From Clostridium lundense DSM 17049 (lineage in GTDB: Bacteria; Bacillota; Clostridia; Clostridiales; Clostridiaceae), in assembly GCF_000619945.1 (NCBI RefSeq), contig NZ_JHVC01000001.1:620001-684000 (forward strand): a stretch of DNA of 64,000 nt. The letters are read 5' to 3'. Numbering within the stretch: position 1 is the first letter of the stretch; the number at the start of each line of letters is the position of its first letter. Positions 49,069 to 58,629 of this stretch are shown piece after piece. Under the pieces are notes generated by a model. The model saw only the letters and a list, made by a program, of their open reading frames with translations, had not been told where the DNA came from and made no database searches. The position numbers and the translations under genes are program-made.

Positions 49069-51145
49069 AGTATATGAATTAGCAAAAGAACTAGGTATGT
49101 CTAGTAAAGATTTAATAAGTTTATTAAAAGATGAATTTGATATAGAAGTAAAAAATCATATGAGTGTAATCGAAGAAGAAGATGCGCAATTAATAAAAGA
49201 ACTATATGGTGAAAATGCTAAAAATAATTCTACAAATGATTTAGATGACAATATAGAAGAAAAATATGGAGAATTACAAGAAGAAGTAATAAAAGTAAAA
49301 CCTAAGAATAAAAAATCTAAAGGAAAGAATGAGGATGAAGAAATAGATAATAATAATATAAAAACAGAAGAAAAACCAAGCACAGATATTTTAATAGAAA
49401 TGGATGATACTATAACTGTTAAGGAATTTTCTGATAAACTAGAAAAACCTTATACAGAAGTAATAAGAGAACTTATATTCATGGGTGTTATGGCAGGAAT
49501 AAATCAAGAAATTGATTTTCAAACTGCAGAAAAGTTAGGAGAAAAGTTTGAAGCTCTTGTTGTACAAAAAGAGAAGAATTTAGAATTAGAAGCAGTAGAA
49601 GAAGATGAAGATGAGGAAAATGAAGAAGGCATGGAAAAAAGACCTCCAGTAGTAACTGTTATGGGTCACGTTGACCATGGTAAAACTTCTTTATTAGATG
49701 CTATAAAAAAATCAAAAGTAGCAGCTTCAGAAGCAGGTGGTATAACTCAGCATATTGGTGCCTATACTGTAAATATAAATGGAGAAAAAATAACATTTTT
49801 AGATACACCAGGACATGAAGCTTTTACATCAATGAGAGCAAGAGGAGCTCAAATTACAGATATAGTTATATTAGTAGTAGCTGCAGATGATGGTATTATG
49901 CCTCAGACAGAAGAAGCTATAAATCATTGTAAGGCTGCTAATGTTCCTATGATTGTCGCAATAAATAAGATGGATAGACCTGGTGCAAATCCAGATAGAG
50001 TAAAGCAGCAGTTATCTGAAAAAGGACTTATAGCTGAAGATTGGGGTGGAGATACTATAACAGTTCCAGTATCAGCTCATACAAGGGAAGGTATAGACTC
50101 ACTACTTGAAATGGTACTTTTAACAGCTGAAATGGAAGAGCTTAAAGCAAATTCCCATAGAAAAGGAAAAGGAACTGTAATTGAAGCGAAACTTGATAAA
50201 GGAAGAGGATCTGTTGCATCATTACTTGTTCAAAATGGAACTTTAAATGTTGGAGATTCTATAATAGTTGGTTCAACTTATGGTAGAATAAGAGCTATGT
50301 TTGATGATAAAGGAAAGAAGATTAAATCAGCAGGTCCATCAATTCCAGTGGAAATATTAGGACTATCAGAAGTACCTTCAGCTGGAGATAGATTTAATGT
50401 AGTTAAAGATGAAAAAACTGCAAGAGAAATGGCTGAAAAAAGAAAAGAAAAGGAAAGAAGTGAATATTTACAATCAACTCACAAGGTATCCTTAGAAGAC
50501 TTATATAGCCAAATTAAAGAAGGTAAGATAAAAGAATTAAATATTATTGTAAAAGCAGATGTTCAAGGTTCTGTAGAAGCAGTAAAACAGTCTTTTGAGA
50601 AGCTTTCAACAGAAGAAATAAAGGTAAGAGTTATCCATGGTGGTGTTGGTGCTATTACTGAAACAGATGTTATTTTGGCTAATGCATCTAATGCAATTAT
50701 AATAGGATTTAATGTAAGACCAGATTCAAATGCTATTGCAGCAGCAGATAAAGAAAAGGTAGATATTAAAACTTACAGGGTTATATATACTGCTATAGAA
50801 GACATTAAAGCTGCTATGATAGGTATGCTTGAACCAGATTATAAAGAGGTAATACAAGGAAGAGTAGAAGTTAGAAGAACCTATAAGATTTCCAATGTTG
50901 GAACAGTAGCTGGTTGTTATGTTTTAGATGGAAAAATAACAAGAAATTCTAGCGTAAGAATTATAAGAGATGGAATAGTAGTAAATGAATCAGAATTAGC
51001 ATCTTTAAAGAGATTCAAAGACGATGTTAAAGAAGCAGCAGCAGGATATGAATGTGGAATTATGATTGAAAAGTTTAATGACCTTAAAGAAGGAGACATA
51101 ATAGAAGCATATACTATGGAAGAAATAAAAAAAGTTAAGCTATGA
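49055..51145 (+). CDS. infB: Translation initiation factor IF-2
   Basis: GTPase that delivers initiator tRNA to the 30S subunit. The chosen start is TTG 49055 after GGGGGTG, giving 696 residues beginning MSKIRVYELAKELGM. A GTG at 49046 lies in the ribosome site, and a frame opening at 48980 lies within ylxQ. The N-terminus is short and charged, typical of Clostridia. The G domain has VMGHVDHGKTSLL near 202-214, DTPGHEAFTSMRARG, and NKMDRPGANPDRV. Domains II to IV are complete. Confidence 0.97.
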   Translation: MSKIRVYELAKELGMSSKDLISLLKDEFDIEVKNHMSVIEEEDAQLIKELYGENAKNNSTNDLDDNIEEKYGELQEEVIKVKPKNKKSKGKNEDEEIDNNNIKTEEKPSTDILIEMDDTITVKEFSDKLEKPYTEVIRELIFMGVMAGINQEIDFQTAEKLGEKFEALVVQKEKNLELEAVEEDEDEENEEGMEKRPPVVTVMGHVDHGKTSLLDAIKKSKVAASEAGGITQHIGAYTVNINGEKITFLDTPGHEAFTSMRARGAQITDIVILVVAADDGIMPQTEEAINHCKAANVPMIVAINKMDRPGANPDRVKQQLSEKGLIAEDWGGDTITVPVSAHTREGIDSLLEMVLLTAEMEELKANSHRKGKGTVIEAKLDKGRGSVASLLVQNGTLNVGDSIIVGSTYGRIRAMFDDKGKKIKSAGPSIPVEILGLSEVPSAGDRFNVVKDEKTAREMAEKRKEKERSEYLQSTHKVSLEDLYSQIKEGKIKELNIIVKADVQGSVEAVKQSFEKLSTEEIKVRVIHGGVGAITETDVILANASNAIIIGFNVRPDSNAIAAADKEKVDIKTYRVIYTAIEDIKAAMIGMLEPDYKEVIQGRVEVRRTYKISNVGTVAGCYVLDGKITRNSSVRIIRDGIVVNESELASLKRFKDDVKEAAAGYECGIMIEKFNDLKEGDIIEAYTMEEIKKVKL

Positions 51146-51161
51146 TTAGGAGTGAATTTTT

Positions 51162-51527
51162 ATGGCTAAATATAGAGGTGGAAGAATAAACGAAGAAGTA
51201 AAAAAGGAAGTTTCAAGTATAATACAACAGGATATTAAGGATCCAAGAATGAGTGCCATGGTAAGTGTTACTAAGGTTGATGTTACAAAGGACTTGAGAT
51301 ACGCTAAAGTTTATGTAAGTATTTTTGGAAACGAGGAAACAAAAAATAATACTTTAACTGTTCTAAAGAACTCTAGTGGGTTTATTAGAAGGGAAATTGG
51401 CCATAGGATAAATTTAAGATATACACCAGAAATAATTATAGAGTTAGATGAAACTATAGAACATGGTATGCATATAGACGCTCTACTTGCTGAAATAAAG
51501 GAGAGAGAAAACCATGATAATGAATAA
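51162..51527 (+). CDS. rbfA: Ribosome-binding factor A
   Basis: Helps maturation of the 16S 5' end in the 30S subunit. The 121-residue KH-like protein shows RGGRINEEVKKEVSSIIQQD, KDPRMSAMVSVTKVDVTKDL, AKVYVSIFG and RYTPEIIIELDE. ATG 51162 follows AGGAGTG. The end overlaps nrnA by 14 bases. Confidence 0.96.
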   Translation: MAKYRGGRINEEVKKEVSSIIQQDIKDPRMSAMVSVTKVDVTKDLRYAKVYVSIFGNEETKNNTLTVLKNSSGFIRREIGHRINLRYTPEIIIELDETIEHGMHIDALLAEIKERENHDNE

Positions 51528-52476
51528 TATCTTAGATATTATAAAAGAAAGTAATACAGTAGGTATAACTTTTCATATTTCTCCTGATGGAGATTCTATA
51601 GGTAGCTCATTAGGGCTTTTACAAGGAATTAGAAAGCTTAATAAGAACGTATATATAATATCTAAAGAAAATATACCTGAAACTTTTAAATTTTTACCTT
51701 GTAGCGAAGAAATAAGTAAGGACTTGTCACAAGTTAAAGAAGGAACAGATTGTGTTATTGTTTTAGATTGTAGTAATTTTGAAAGAGTAAATGCCAATAT
51801 AGATTTAAGTAATAAGAATTATACCCTAATAAATGTAGATCATCATATTTCAAATGAATTATATGGCGATTTGAATTTTGTAGATTCTAATGCATCATGT
51901 ATGGGAGAAATAGTATACCAAATGCTTAGATCTTTAGGAGTAACTGTGGATGAAGATATAGCATCTTGTCTTTACACGTCTATACTTACAGACACAGGTT
52001 CTTTCAGATATTCAAATACAACTTCTATTACACATGGTATTGCTGGAGATTTAATAAATACAGGTATTGACTTTAGTAGCATTCATAGAAAAGTATTTGA
52101 TAATAAAGAATTTAATAGATTTAAGTTATATGGATTAGTGTTTGATAAAATGAAATTGATTAACTCAAATATATGCGTTATGGAAGTAACAAAAGAAATG
52201 TTTCATGAATTAAACATAGATCCTAATACGGATACTTCTGATGTAGTATCTTTTGGAAACAGTATTGATACTGTAGAAGTAACAGTGCTATTAAAAGAGA
52301 AGGATGGAGAAATAAAGGTTAGTTTAAGATCTAAATCCAAGGTAGATGTTAGAAAAGTAGCAGAATGCCTTGGAGGAGGAGGCCATATAAGAGCAGCGGG
52401 TATATCAATAAAGAATAAATCATTAGAAGAAGCTAGAGAGCTTATATTAAATTTAGTAAAAGAAGAGTTAATATAG
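51514..52476 (+). CDS. nrnA: DHH-family oligoribonuclease NrnA
   Basis: Degrades short RNAs (nanoRNAs) and has pAp phosphatase activity in B. subtilis. The 320-residue product has the DHH motif VDHHISN near 108, HISPDGDSIGSSLGL near 21-35, TDTGSFRYSNT, and the DHHA1 motif ECLGGGGHIRAAG near 285. ATG 51514 sits after AAGGAGAG and overlaps rbfA. truB begins immediately after the stop. Confidence 0.95.
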   Translation: MIMNNILDIIKESNTVGITFHISPDGDSIGSSLGLLQGIRKLNKNVYIISKENIPETFKFLPCSEEISKDLSQVKEGTDCVIVLDCSNFERVNANIDLSNKNYTLINVDHHISNELYGDLNFVDSNASCMGEIVYQMLRSLGVTVDEDIASCLYTSILTDTGSFRYSNTTSITHGIAGDLINTGIDFSSIHRKVFDNKEFNRFKLYGLVFDKMKLINSNICVMEVTKEMFHELNIDPNTDTSDVVSFGNSIDTVEVTVLLKEKDGEIKVSLRSKSKVDVRKVAECLGGGGHIRAAGISIKNKSLEEARELILNLVKEELI

Positions 52477-53343
52477 ATGAATGGAGTATTAAATATTTAT
52501 AAGCCCTCTTGTATGACTTCCTTTGATGTGGTAAGAAGAGTTAAAAAGATATGCAAAATTAAAAGGGTTGGACATACGGGTACATTAGATCCTCTAGCTA
52601 CTGGTGTATTACCTATATGCATAGGCAATTCAACTAAAATAGTAGATTATATAATGAATGAAAATAAAATTTATGTAGCTAAATTAAAACTCGGAATAGT
52701 AACTGATACCTATGATAGGGAAGGTAAAATTATTGAGGAAAATTTAGTTAATATAGATGAGTCTTCAATTAAGGAATGTATTAAGTCATTTGAAGGTGAA
52801 ATAGATCAAGTTCCTCCTATGTACTCAGCACTTAAAGTCAATGGGAAAAGACTTTATGAATTAGCTAGGCAAGGAATAGAAGTGGAAAGAGAAAAGAGAA
52901 GAATTAACATATATTCTATAGATATTTTGAGTATAGACATTCCTTTTGTAACTTTTAAAGTTGAATGTTCAAAAGGAACTTATATAAGAAGTCTTTGCTA
53001 TGATATTGGAAAAATGCTAGGGGTAGGAGGAACTATGTGGTCTTTAGAGAGAACTAAAACAGGTGCATTTACTGCTGAGAATTCTATTAATATTGAGGAT
53101 TTAGATGAGGAAAATGTACAAAATTACATAATACCTATGGATAAAGCCCTATTTAAATATGATGCTGTTAATATGGATAAAAGATATGAAATACTTTTAC
53201 TAAATGGAGCTACCCTTACTAATAAATATGCTACACAGGGAATAAAGGAAAATACCATTCTTAGGGTATACATAGAAAATAAATTTATTGGATTAGGTAA
53301 AAAAAATGCAGAAGGGTTTAAAATTGTTAAATTACTTGTATAG
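52477..53343 (+). CDS. truB: tRNA pseudouridine(55) synthase
   Basis: Makes pseudouridine 55 in the T-loop of tRNAs. The 288-residue product has GVLNIYKPSCMTSFDVVRRV, the active-site segment GHTGTLDPLATGVLPI with the catalytic Asp, PMYSALKVNGKRLYELAR, and CSKGTYIRSLCYDIG. ATG 52477 abuts the nrnA stop with no spacing, and I see no separate ribosome site close to it, so it is likely coupled to nrnA translation. Confidence 0.97.
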   Translation: MNGVLNIYKPSCMTSFDVVRRVKKICKIKRVGHTGTLDPLATGVLPICIGNSTKIVDYIMNENKIYVAKLKLGIVTDTYDREGKIIEENLVNIDESSIKECIKSFEGEIDQVPPMYSALKVNGKRLYELARQGIEVEREKRRINIYSIDILSIDIPFVTFKVECSKGTYIRSLCYDIGKMLGVGGTMWSLERTKTGAFTAENSINIEDLDEENVQNYIIPMDKALFKYDAVNMDKRYEILLLNGATLTNKYATQGIKENTILRVYIENKFIGLGKKNAEGFKIVKLLV

Positions 53344-53354
53344 GAGTAATAATA

Positions 53355-54320
53355 ATGGATATAATAGAAGAAGAAATAAGGGAAAAATCACATTATAATA
53401 CTTATGTTTCACTTGGAAGTTTTGATGGCTTGCATTTGGGACATATGAAATTGATAGATAAAGCCATAGAACTTGCTAAAAAAAATAATGGCAAGAGTAT
53501 GGTATTTACTTTTAACAATCATCCCTTATCTATTATTAATAAAGAAATTATGCCAAAGCTTTTAATGGATAAAGAAACTAAATTAAAAGTTTTAAGCCAT
53601 AAAGGATTAGACGTTTTAAGGCTTGTTAACTTTAACAAGAAGTTTATGAACCTTTCTCCTGAAGAATTTATATTAAATATTACAGAAAACTATAATGTCA
53701 AAGGCATTGTAGTTGGATTTAACTATAGATTCGGTTATAAAAATTTAGGGGATGTGGAACTGTTAAAAGAATTAAGTAAAAAATATGGTTTTGAACTATT
53801 TATAATAAAACCAGTAAAATATAAAAAAGAAATTGTTTCAAGCTCACATATTAGGCATGTAATTGCTGATGCTGGTGATATGGATAAGGCAAATGCCATG
53901 CTCTCGAGACCATTTTCCCTTTTTGGAGCCGTTATAAAAGGGAGACAAATTGGTAGAGTTATGGGTTTTCCAACAATAAACTTGGACTATAATAAAGAAT
54001 TTGTAATACCAAGAGGTGGAGTATATTTTACTGTAGTACAATATAATGGAAAATATTTTAAGGGAGTAACTAATGTAGGGTATAATCCAACAGTAGAAAA
54101 TGAAAAACTAAGTATAGAAACACATATATTAAATTTTAATAAAGATATATATGATGAGAAAATAAGATTATATTTTATAAATAGAATAAGAGATGAGAAG
54201 AAATTCAACTCTATTGAAGAGTTATCCCATAGAATTAAAAAAGATAAAGATTACGTAGATAAGCAAAATTTAGAATTAATTATAAAAAGAGATTTACAAT
54301 ATGAAAGTTCTTTGTTATAA
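53355..54320 (+). CDS. ribF: Bifunctional riboflavin kinase/FMN adenylyltransferase
   Basis: Converts riboflavin to FMN and FAD. The 321-residue product has the N-terminal adenylyltransferase domain with SLGSFDGLHLGHMKLI, VVGFNYRFGYKNLGD, and SSSHIRHVI, and a C-terminal kinase domain (about 182-321) with GRVMGFPTINLDY, GVYFTVVQYNGK and NVGYNPTV. ATG 53355 follows AGGAG. It ends just before the rpsO leader, the usual truB-ribF-rpsO order. Confidence 0.96.
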   Translation: MDIIEEEIREKSHYNTYVSLGSFDGLHLGHMKLIDKAIELAKKNNGKSMVFTFNNHPLSIINKEIMPKLLMDKETKLKVLSHKGLDVLRLVNFNKKFMNLSPEEFILNITENYNVKGIVVGFNYRFGYKNLGDVELLKELSKKYGFELFIIKPVKYKKEIVSSSHIRHVIADAGDMDKANAMLSRPFSLFGAVIKGRQIGRVMGFPTINLDYNKEFVIPRGGVYFTVVQYNGKYFKGVTNVGYNPTVENEKLSIETHILNFNKDIYDEKIRLYFINRIRDEKKFNSIEELSHRIKKDKDYVDKQNLELIIKRDLQYESSLL

Positions 54321-54333
54321 TTAGTTTCGTGAA

Positions 54334-54380
54334 CCTTAACCTAAGATTACTGTGTTGCCGTCGGTATTCTTGGACTAAGG
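54334..54380 (+). promoter_or_regulatory. Candidate S15 leader structure upstream of rpsO
   Basis: CCTTA (54334-54338) pairs with TAAGG (54376-54380), and inside CCTAAGATTAC pairs imperfectly with GTATTCTTGG. The folded leader is followed by the rpsO site CGGAGGTG. rpsO autoregulation through leader RNA is common, and the class here cannot be assigned by eye. Confidence 0.5.
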
Positions 54381-54408
54381 GGATATAACAATCGGAGGTG
54401 TTTAGTAA

Positions 54409-54672
54409 ATGGATAAGGCATTAAAAAATGAAATTTTAGCAAAACATGCAAGACATGAAGGAGATACTGGTTCTCCAGAAGTTCAGATCGCACTTTTAAC
54501 AGAAAGAATCAATCACTTAAATGATCACTTAAAAGCTCATAAGAAGGATTTCCATTCAAGAAGAGGTCTTTTAATGATGGTTGGTAAAAGAAGAGGTCTT
54601 TTAAATTACTTAGAAAAGAAAGATATTGAAAGATATCGTGCAATCATTAAGGAATTAGGTTTAAGAAAGTAA
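54409..54672 (+). CDS. rpsO: 30S ribosomal protein S15
   Basis: Small-subunit protein of 87 residues that binds the central 16S domain. Family segments are HEGDTGSPEVQIALLTERIN, LNDHLKAHKKDFHSRRGLL and the end LNYLEKKDIERYRAIIKELG. ATG 54409 follows CGGAGGTG after a folded leader. A terminator follows, so it is a monocistronic or operon-end gene. Confidence 0.98.
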   Translation: MDKALKNEILAKHARHEGDTGSPEVQIALLTERINHLNDHLKAHKKDFHSRRGLLMMVGKRRGLLNYLEKKDIERYRAIIKELGLRK

Positions 54673-54683
54673 ACAAAATGTAT

Positions 54684-54712
54684 TAGAGCGGCTTCGACCG
54701 CTCTATTATTTT
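54684..54712 (+). terminator. Intrinsic terminator after rpsO
   Basis: TAGAGCGG (54684-54691) and CCGCTCTA (54698-54705) with a CTTCGA loop, then T-rich tail. Confidence 0.85.
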
Positions 54713-54790
54713 GAATTAATTTTTTATAACTGTATAAAAAAATTAATAAGATAGGATAATAATAATGTATAATTTGAAGGGAGGTAAATT

Positions 54791-56902
54791 ATGAGTCATA
54801 TACTTGAAACTACTGTAGCTGGAAGAACGCTTAAAGTAGAATCTGGGAAAGTAGGTGCTCTTTCAGATTGCGCTATACTTGTAAGCTATGGAGATACAGT
54901 AGTATTAGTAAATGCCAATGCATCAAAAGAACCAAGGGAGGGCATAGACTTTTTTCCATTAAGTGTTGAATATGAAGAAAGGTTATATGCTGTAGGTAAA
55001 ATACCAGGAGGATTTATAAAAAGAGAGGGTAGGCCTTCAGAAAAGGCAATACTTCATGCTAGAGCTATAGATAGACCATTAAGACCATTATTCCCTAAGG
55101 GATATAGAAACGATGTACAAATAGTTTGTACCGTTGTATCTGTAGAACAGGATAATGCACCAGATATTTTAGCTATGAATGCAGCATCTTTAGCTTTATG
55201 TTTATCTAGTATTCCTTTCACTACACCAGTTGCTACTGTTTCTGTAGGATTAATTGATGGAGAGTTTATATTAAACCCTACTCAAGCCCAAAGAGAAAAA
55301 ACAGAATTAACTCTTACTGTTTGTGCTACAAAAGAAAGAGTTATGATGATTGAAGCAGGTGGAGAAGAAGTAGAAGAAGATACAATGTATAAAGCTATAA
55401 TGTTTGCTTTTGATCAGTGTCAGAAAATAGTTGAATTCCAAGAAGAGGCTATGGCTAAATTTGGAAAAGAAAAGGTTGAACCTGTACTATATAAAGTTGA
55501 TGAAAATATAGAATTTGAAGTAAGAGACTTTGCTTTCGATATGATAAAAGAAGCTATGTATATTACAGATAAAGATGAAAGAAATGCAGCTATGGATACA
55601 GTAAAAGAAAAAATTGATGGGGAATTTGGTGAAAAATATCCTGATAATAAAGCAGATATAGGTGATGTAGTATATAGAATACAAAAAGAAGTAGTAAGAC
55701 ATATGATTCTTAAAGAAAAGAGAAGACCAGATGGTAGAGCCTTTAACCAAATAAGACCTATCAGCTGTGAAGTAGGATTACTTCCAAGAACTCATGGTAC
55801 TGGATTATTCACAAGAGGATTAACTCAGGTAATGACTGTAGCTACTATAGGACCACTTGGTGATGTACAAATACTTGATGGTCTTGGTGATGAGGAATTT
55901 AAGAGATATATGCATCATTATAATTTCCCATCATACAGTACTGGTGAAGTAAGACCACTTAGGGGACCAGGAAGAAGAGAAATTGGTCATGGTGCTTTAG
56001 CAGAAAAAGCTTTAGAGCCATTAATTCCTTCAGAAGAAGAGTTTCCATATACTGTGAGACTTGTATCTGAAGTTTTAAGTTCTAATGGATCAACTTCACA
56101 GGCAAGTGTATGTGGAAGTACATTAGCATTACTTGATGCTGGAGTTCCAATTAGAAGACCTGCTGCAGGAATAGCTATGGGACTTGTTACTAGCGAGGAT
56201 TTAACTGAAGAAGAAGTTCTTACAGACATTCAAGGTATCGAAGATTTCTTTGGAGACATGGATTTTAAAGTAGCTGGAACTGTTAAGGGAATAACTGCTA
56301 TTCAAGTTGATACTAAAATTCATGGATTATCAAATGAATGTATAAAAATTACTTTAGAGGAAGCAAAAAAAGCTCGTTTATTTATATTAGAAAAAATACA
56401 TCAGTGTATCCCTGAAGCTAAAAAAGAACTTTCACCATATGCACCAAGAGTTTACACAATGTCTATAGATCCTGAAAAGATAAGAGATGTTATAGGTGCT
56501 GGCGGAAAAACAATTAATAAGATTATAGCAGAAACAGGCGTAAAAATTGATATAAAAGAAGATGGAAAGATCTACATTATGTCAAATGATAGCGTGGGAG
56601 CAGATAGAGCTCTTAAGATTATAGATGATTTAACAAAGGATGTTAAGGTTGGAGAAATATATTTAGGAAAGGTTACAAGAATAACTAATTTTGGAGCCTT
56701 CGTAGAAGTTTTACCTGGTAAAGAAGGATTAGTTCATATATCAAAACTTGACTTTACAAGAGTAAATAAAGTTGAAGATATTGTATCTGTTGGGGATGAA
56801 ATTCTTGTAAAAGTAACAGATATTGACGAACAAGGAAGAGTTAATCTTTCTAGAAGAGATGCCATCAAAAAGGAATCCGATAATAAGGATGAAATAAAAT
56901 AA
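54791..56902 (+). CDS. pnp: Polyribonucleotide nucleotidyltransferase (PNPase)
   Basis: Phosphorolytic 3'-5' exonuclease for mRNA decay, acting as a trimer. The 703-residue product has two RNase PH domains (about 10-225 and 310-530), with GRRDGRAFNQIRPISCEV-like RPDGRAFNQIRPI and the active segment SEVLSSNGSTSQASVCGSTL. A KH domain (IRDVIGAGGKTINKI) and an S1 domain (IYLGKVTRITNFGAFVEVLP) follow. ATG 54791 follows GGGAGG. Length is normal. Confidence 0.97.
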   Translation: MSHILETTVAGRTLKVESGKVGALSDCAILVSYGDTVVLVNANASKEPREGIDFFPLSVEYEERLYAVGKIPGGFIKREGRPSEKAILHARAIDRPLRPLFPKGYRNDVQIVCTVVSVEQDNAPDILAMNAASLALCLSSIPFTTPVATVSVGLIDGEFILNPTQAQREKTELTLTVCATKERVMMIEAGGEEVEEDTMYKAIMFAFDQCQKIVEFQEEAMAKFGKEKVEPVLYKVDENIEFEVRDFAFDMIKEAMYITDKDERNAAMDTVKEKIDGEFGEKYPDNKADIGDVVYRIQKEVVRHMILKEKRRPDGRAFNQIRPISCEVGLLPRTHGTGLFTRGLTQVMTVATIGPLGDVQILDGLGDEEFKRYMHHYNFPSYSTGEVRPLRGPGRREIGHGALAEKALEPLIPSEEEFPYTVRLVSEVLSSNGSTSQASVCGSTLALLDAGVPIRRPAAGIAMGLVTSEDLTEEEVLTDIQGIEDFFGDMDFKVAGTVKGITAIQVDTKIHGLSNECIKITLEEAKKARLFILEKIHQCIPEAKKELSPYAPRVYTMSIDPEKIRDVIGAGGKTINKIIAETGVKIDIKEDGKIYIMSNDSVGADRALKIIDDLTKDVKVGEIYLGKVTRITNFGAFVEVLPGKEGLVHISKLDFTRVNKVEDIVSVGDEILVKVTDIDEQGRVNLSRRDAIKKESDNKDEIK

Positions 56903-56903
56903 C

Positions 56904-56937
56904 AAAAATAGAAGGGCTTTGTGCCTTTTTATTTTTT
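56904..56937 (+). terminator. Terminator after pnp
   Basis: AAAAATAGAAGGGC pairs with GCCTTTTTATTTTT with one bulged T; loop TTTGT, T-rich tail. Confidence 0.75.
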
Positions 56938-56969
56938 AAATAGATATTTTAATTTATGGGAGGAACATA

Positions 56970-58268
56970 ATGTATAATTTAATAAAACTCAGTAATGGTT
57001 TAAGGGTAGTTTTAGAAGAAATAGACTATGTTAATTCTATAAGTGCAGGGTTATGGGTAAAAAATGGATCTAGAAATGAAAACAAGCAAAATAATGGTAT
57101 ATCACATTTTATAGAGCACATGCTTTTTAAAGGTACTCTTAATAGAAGTTCCAAGCAAATAGCAGAAGCAGTAGAAGATGTAGGTGGTCAATTAAATGCT
57201 TTTACTGGTAAGGAAGCTACCTGCTATTATGTGAAAATTTTAGATACTCATTTAGATTTAGCACTAGATGTAATATCAGATATGTTGTTTAATAGTAAGT
57301 TTTCTGAAGAAGATATAGAAAAAGAAAAAGGTGTAGTAATAGAAGAAATATATATGAATGAGGATTCTCCTGAAGATGTACTCATGGATTTACATAATGA
57401 AGCTATATGGGGAAAAGAGTCTATAGCACTTCCTATTTTAGGTACCATTGACACTGTGAAGTCTTTTACAAGACAGCAAATTGTAGATTATGTATCTTCT
57501 CATTACATACCAGAAAATTGTGTTTTATCTATAGCAGGAAAGTTTAATGAAAAAGAAATAATAAATTTAATAGAGAAGTATTTTGGAGAATGGAAAGTAA
57601 GAAATAAAGAAATAACTAACTATTCACATCCTGCTATATTAAACAATCATTTATTTAAAAAGAAAAAAATAGAACAGCTTCATATAAGTCTAGGATTAAA
57701 TGGAGTAAAGGCAGGTAGTGAGGATGCTTATACTTTATTATTATTAAATAATATATTAGGAGGAGGAGCTTCTTCTATATTATTTCAAAAAATACGTGAA
57801 GAAAAAGGAAGATGCTATTCCATATATTCTTATTTAAGCTCTTTCAATAATGCAGGAGTAGTTACTATTTACACGGGACTAAATTCTAAATATGCTATAG
57901 AAGTTGTTAAATTAATAAAAGAAGAAATTGAACGATTTTCAAATATGGATATTTCAAGGGAAAGACTACTAAAAGGAAAAGAACAATTAAAGGGAAGTTA
58001 TATTCTAGGACTAGAAAGTACTAGTAGTAGAATGTTTAATAATGGTAAATCTGTATTGTTTTTAAATAAGATAAATAAACCAGAAGATATAATTAAAAAG
58101 ATAGATAATATTGATAATGATAAAATTAAAAAAGTTATGGATAATACTTTTAAAAAAGGTATTATAAATTCTGCTTATGTAGGAGAAGAATGTGACTTAG
58201 AATTAATGAAAATATTAATAGAAAAAGATACTATTCCCTTTAACAATAATCCATCAACCTTAATATAA
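56970..58268 (+). CDS. mlpA: M16-family zinc peptidase (YmxG/MlpA-like)
   Basis: A 432-residue M16 metallopeptidase of the pitrilysin/processing-peptidase group. The inverted zinc motif HFIEH lies at about residues 47-51 (ISHFIEHMLFKGT), with the third ligand Glu in the following helical stretch. The second domain has NNILGGGASSILFQKIREEKG. In B. subtilis YmxG/MlpA sits at the same place after pnp. Its substrate in Clostridia is unknown. ATG 56970 follows GGGAGG. Confidence 0.92.
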   Translation: MYNLIKLSNGLRVVLEEIDYVNSISAGLWVKNGSRNENKQNNGISHFIEHMLFKGTLNRSSKQIAEAVEDVGGQLNAFTGKEATCYYVKILDTHLDLALDVISDMLFNSKFSEEDIEKEKGVVIEEIYMNEDSPEDVLMDLHNEAIWGKESIALPILGTIDTVKSFTRQQIVDYVSSHYIPENCVLSIAGKFNEKEIINLIEKYFGEWKVRNKEITNYSHPAILNNHLFKKKKIEQLHISLGLNGVKAGSEDAYTLLLLNNILGGGASSILFQKIREEKGRCYSIYSYLSSFNNAGVVTIYTGLNSKYAIEVVKLIKEEIERFSNMDISRERLLKGKEQLKGSYILGLESTSSRMFNNGKSVLFLNKINKPEDIIKKIDNIDNDKIKKVMDNTFKKGIINSAYVGEECDLELMKILIEKDTIPFNNNPSTLI

Positions 58269-58294
58269 TATAATTAGTAGTAATAAATCCTTGG

Positions 58295-58322
58295 CATATT
58301 TCATAAGATTTTATGAAATATG
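58295..58322 (+). promoter_or_regulatory. Perfect palindrome upstream of ymxH
   Basis: CATATTTCATAA (58295-58306), GATT, TTATGAAATATG (58311-58322) is a 12-base perfect inverted repeat ending three bases before the ymxH ribosome site. No T-tract follows. It may be an operator or an RNA hairpin. Confidence 0.55.
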
Positions 58323-58338
58323 TTAAGGAGGTTTTACA

Positions 58339-58614
58339 ATGGAAGATAGTATAAAGCTATATAGCGAAATGGAAAGATATGAAATTATTAATATTAATGA
58401 TGGAGATAAATATAACTGTCTATCAAATAATGATGTTATAATTGACGAGGAAGGAAACTTTAAGTTGCTAATTTTAGCAGATCCTAAAGTTAAATTTAGT
58501 TTTTTTGCAAAAAATGAATTTATTGAAGTACCTTGGGAATATATAAAAAAAATCGGAACAAAAACTATAATCATAGATGTAAATGAAAAAATATTAAAAA
58601 AGACCCATATATAA
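58339..58614 (+). CDS. ymxH: YlmC/YmxH-family PRC-barrel sporulation protein
   Basis: A 91-residue protein with a PRC-barrel-like pattern: RYEIININDGDKYNCLSNND, VIIDEEGNFKLLILAD and FIEVPWEYIKKIGTKTIIID. The YlmC/YmxH family is linked to sporulation, though its molecular role is not known. ATG 58339 follows AAGGAGG. The next gene, an aspartate kinase, starts 15 bases after the stop. Confidence 0.9.
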   Translation: MEDSIKLYSEMERYEIININDGDKYNCLSNNDVIIDEEGNFKLLILADPKVKFSFFAKNEFIEVPWEYIKKIGTKTIIIDVNEKILKKTHI

Positions 58615-58629
58615 TTGTGGAGGGATAAT

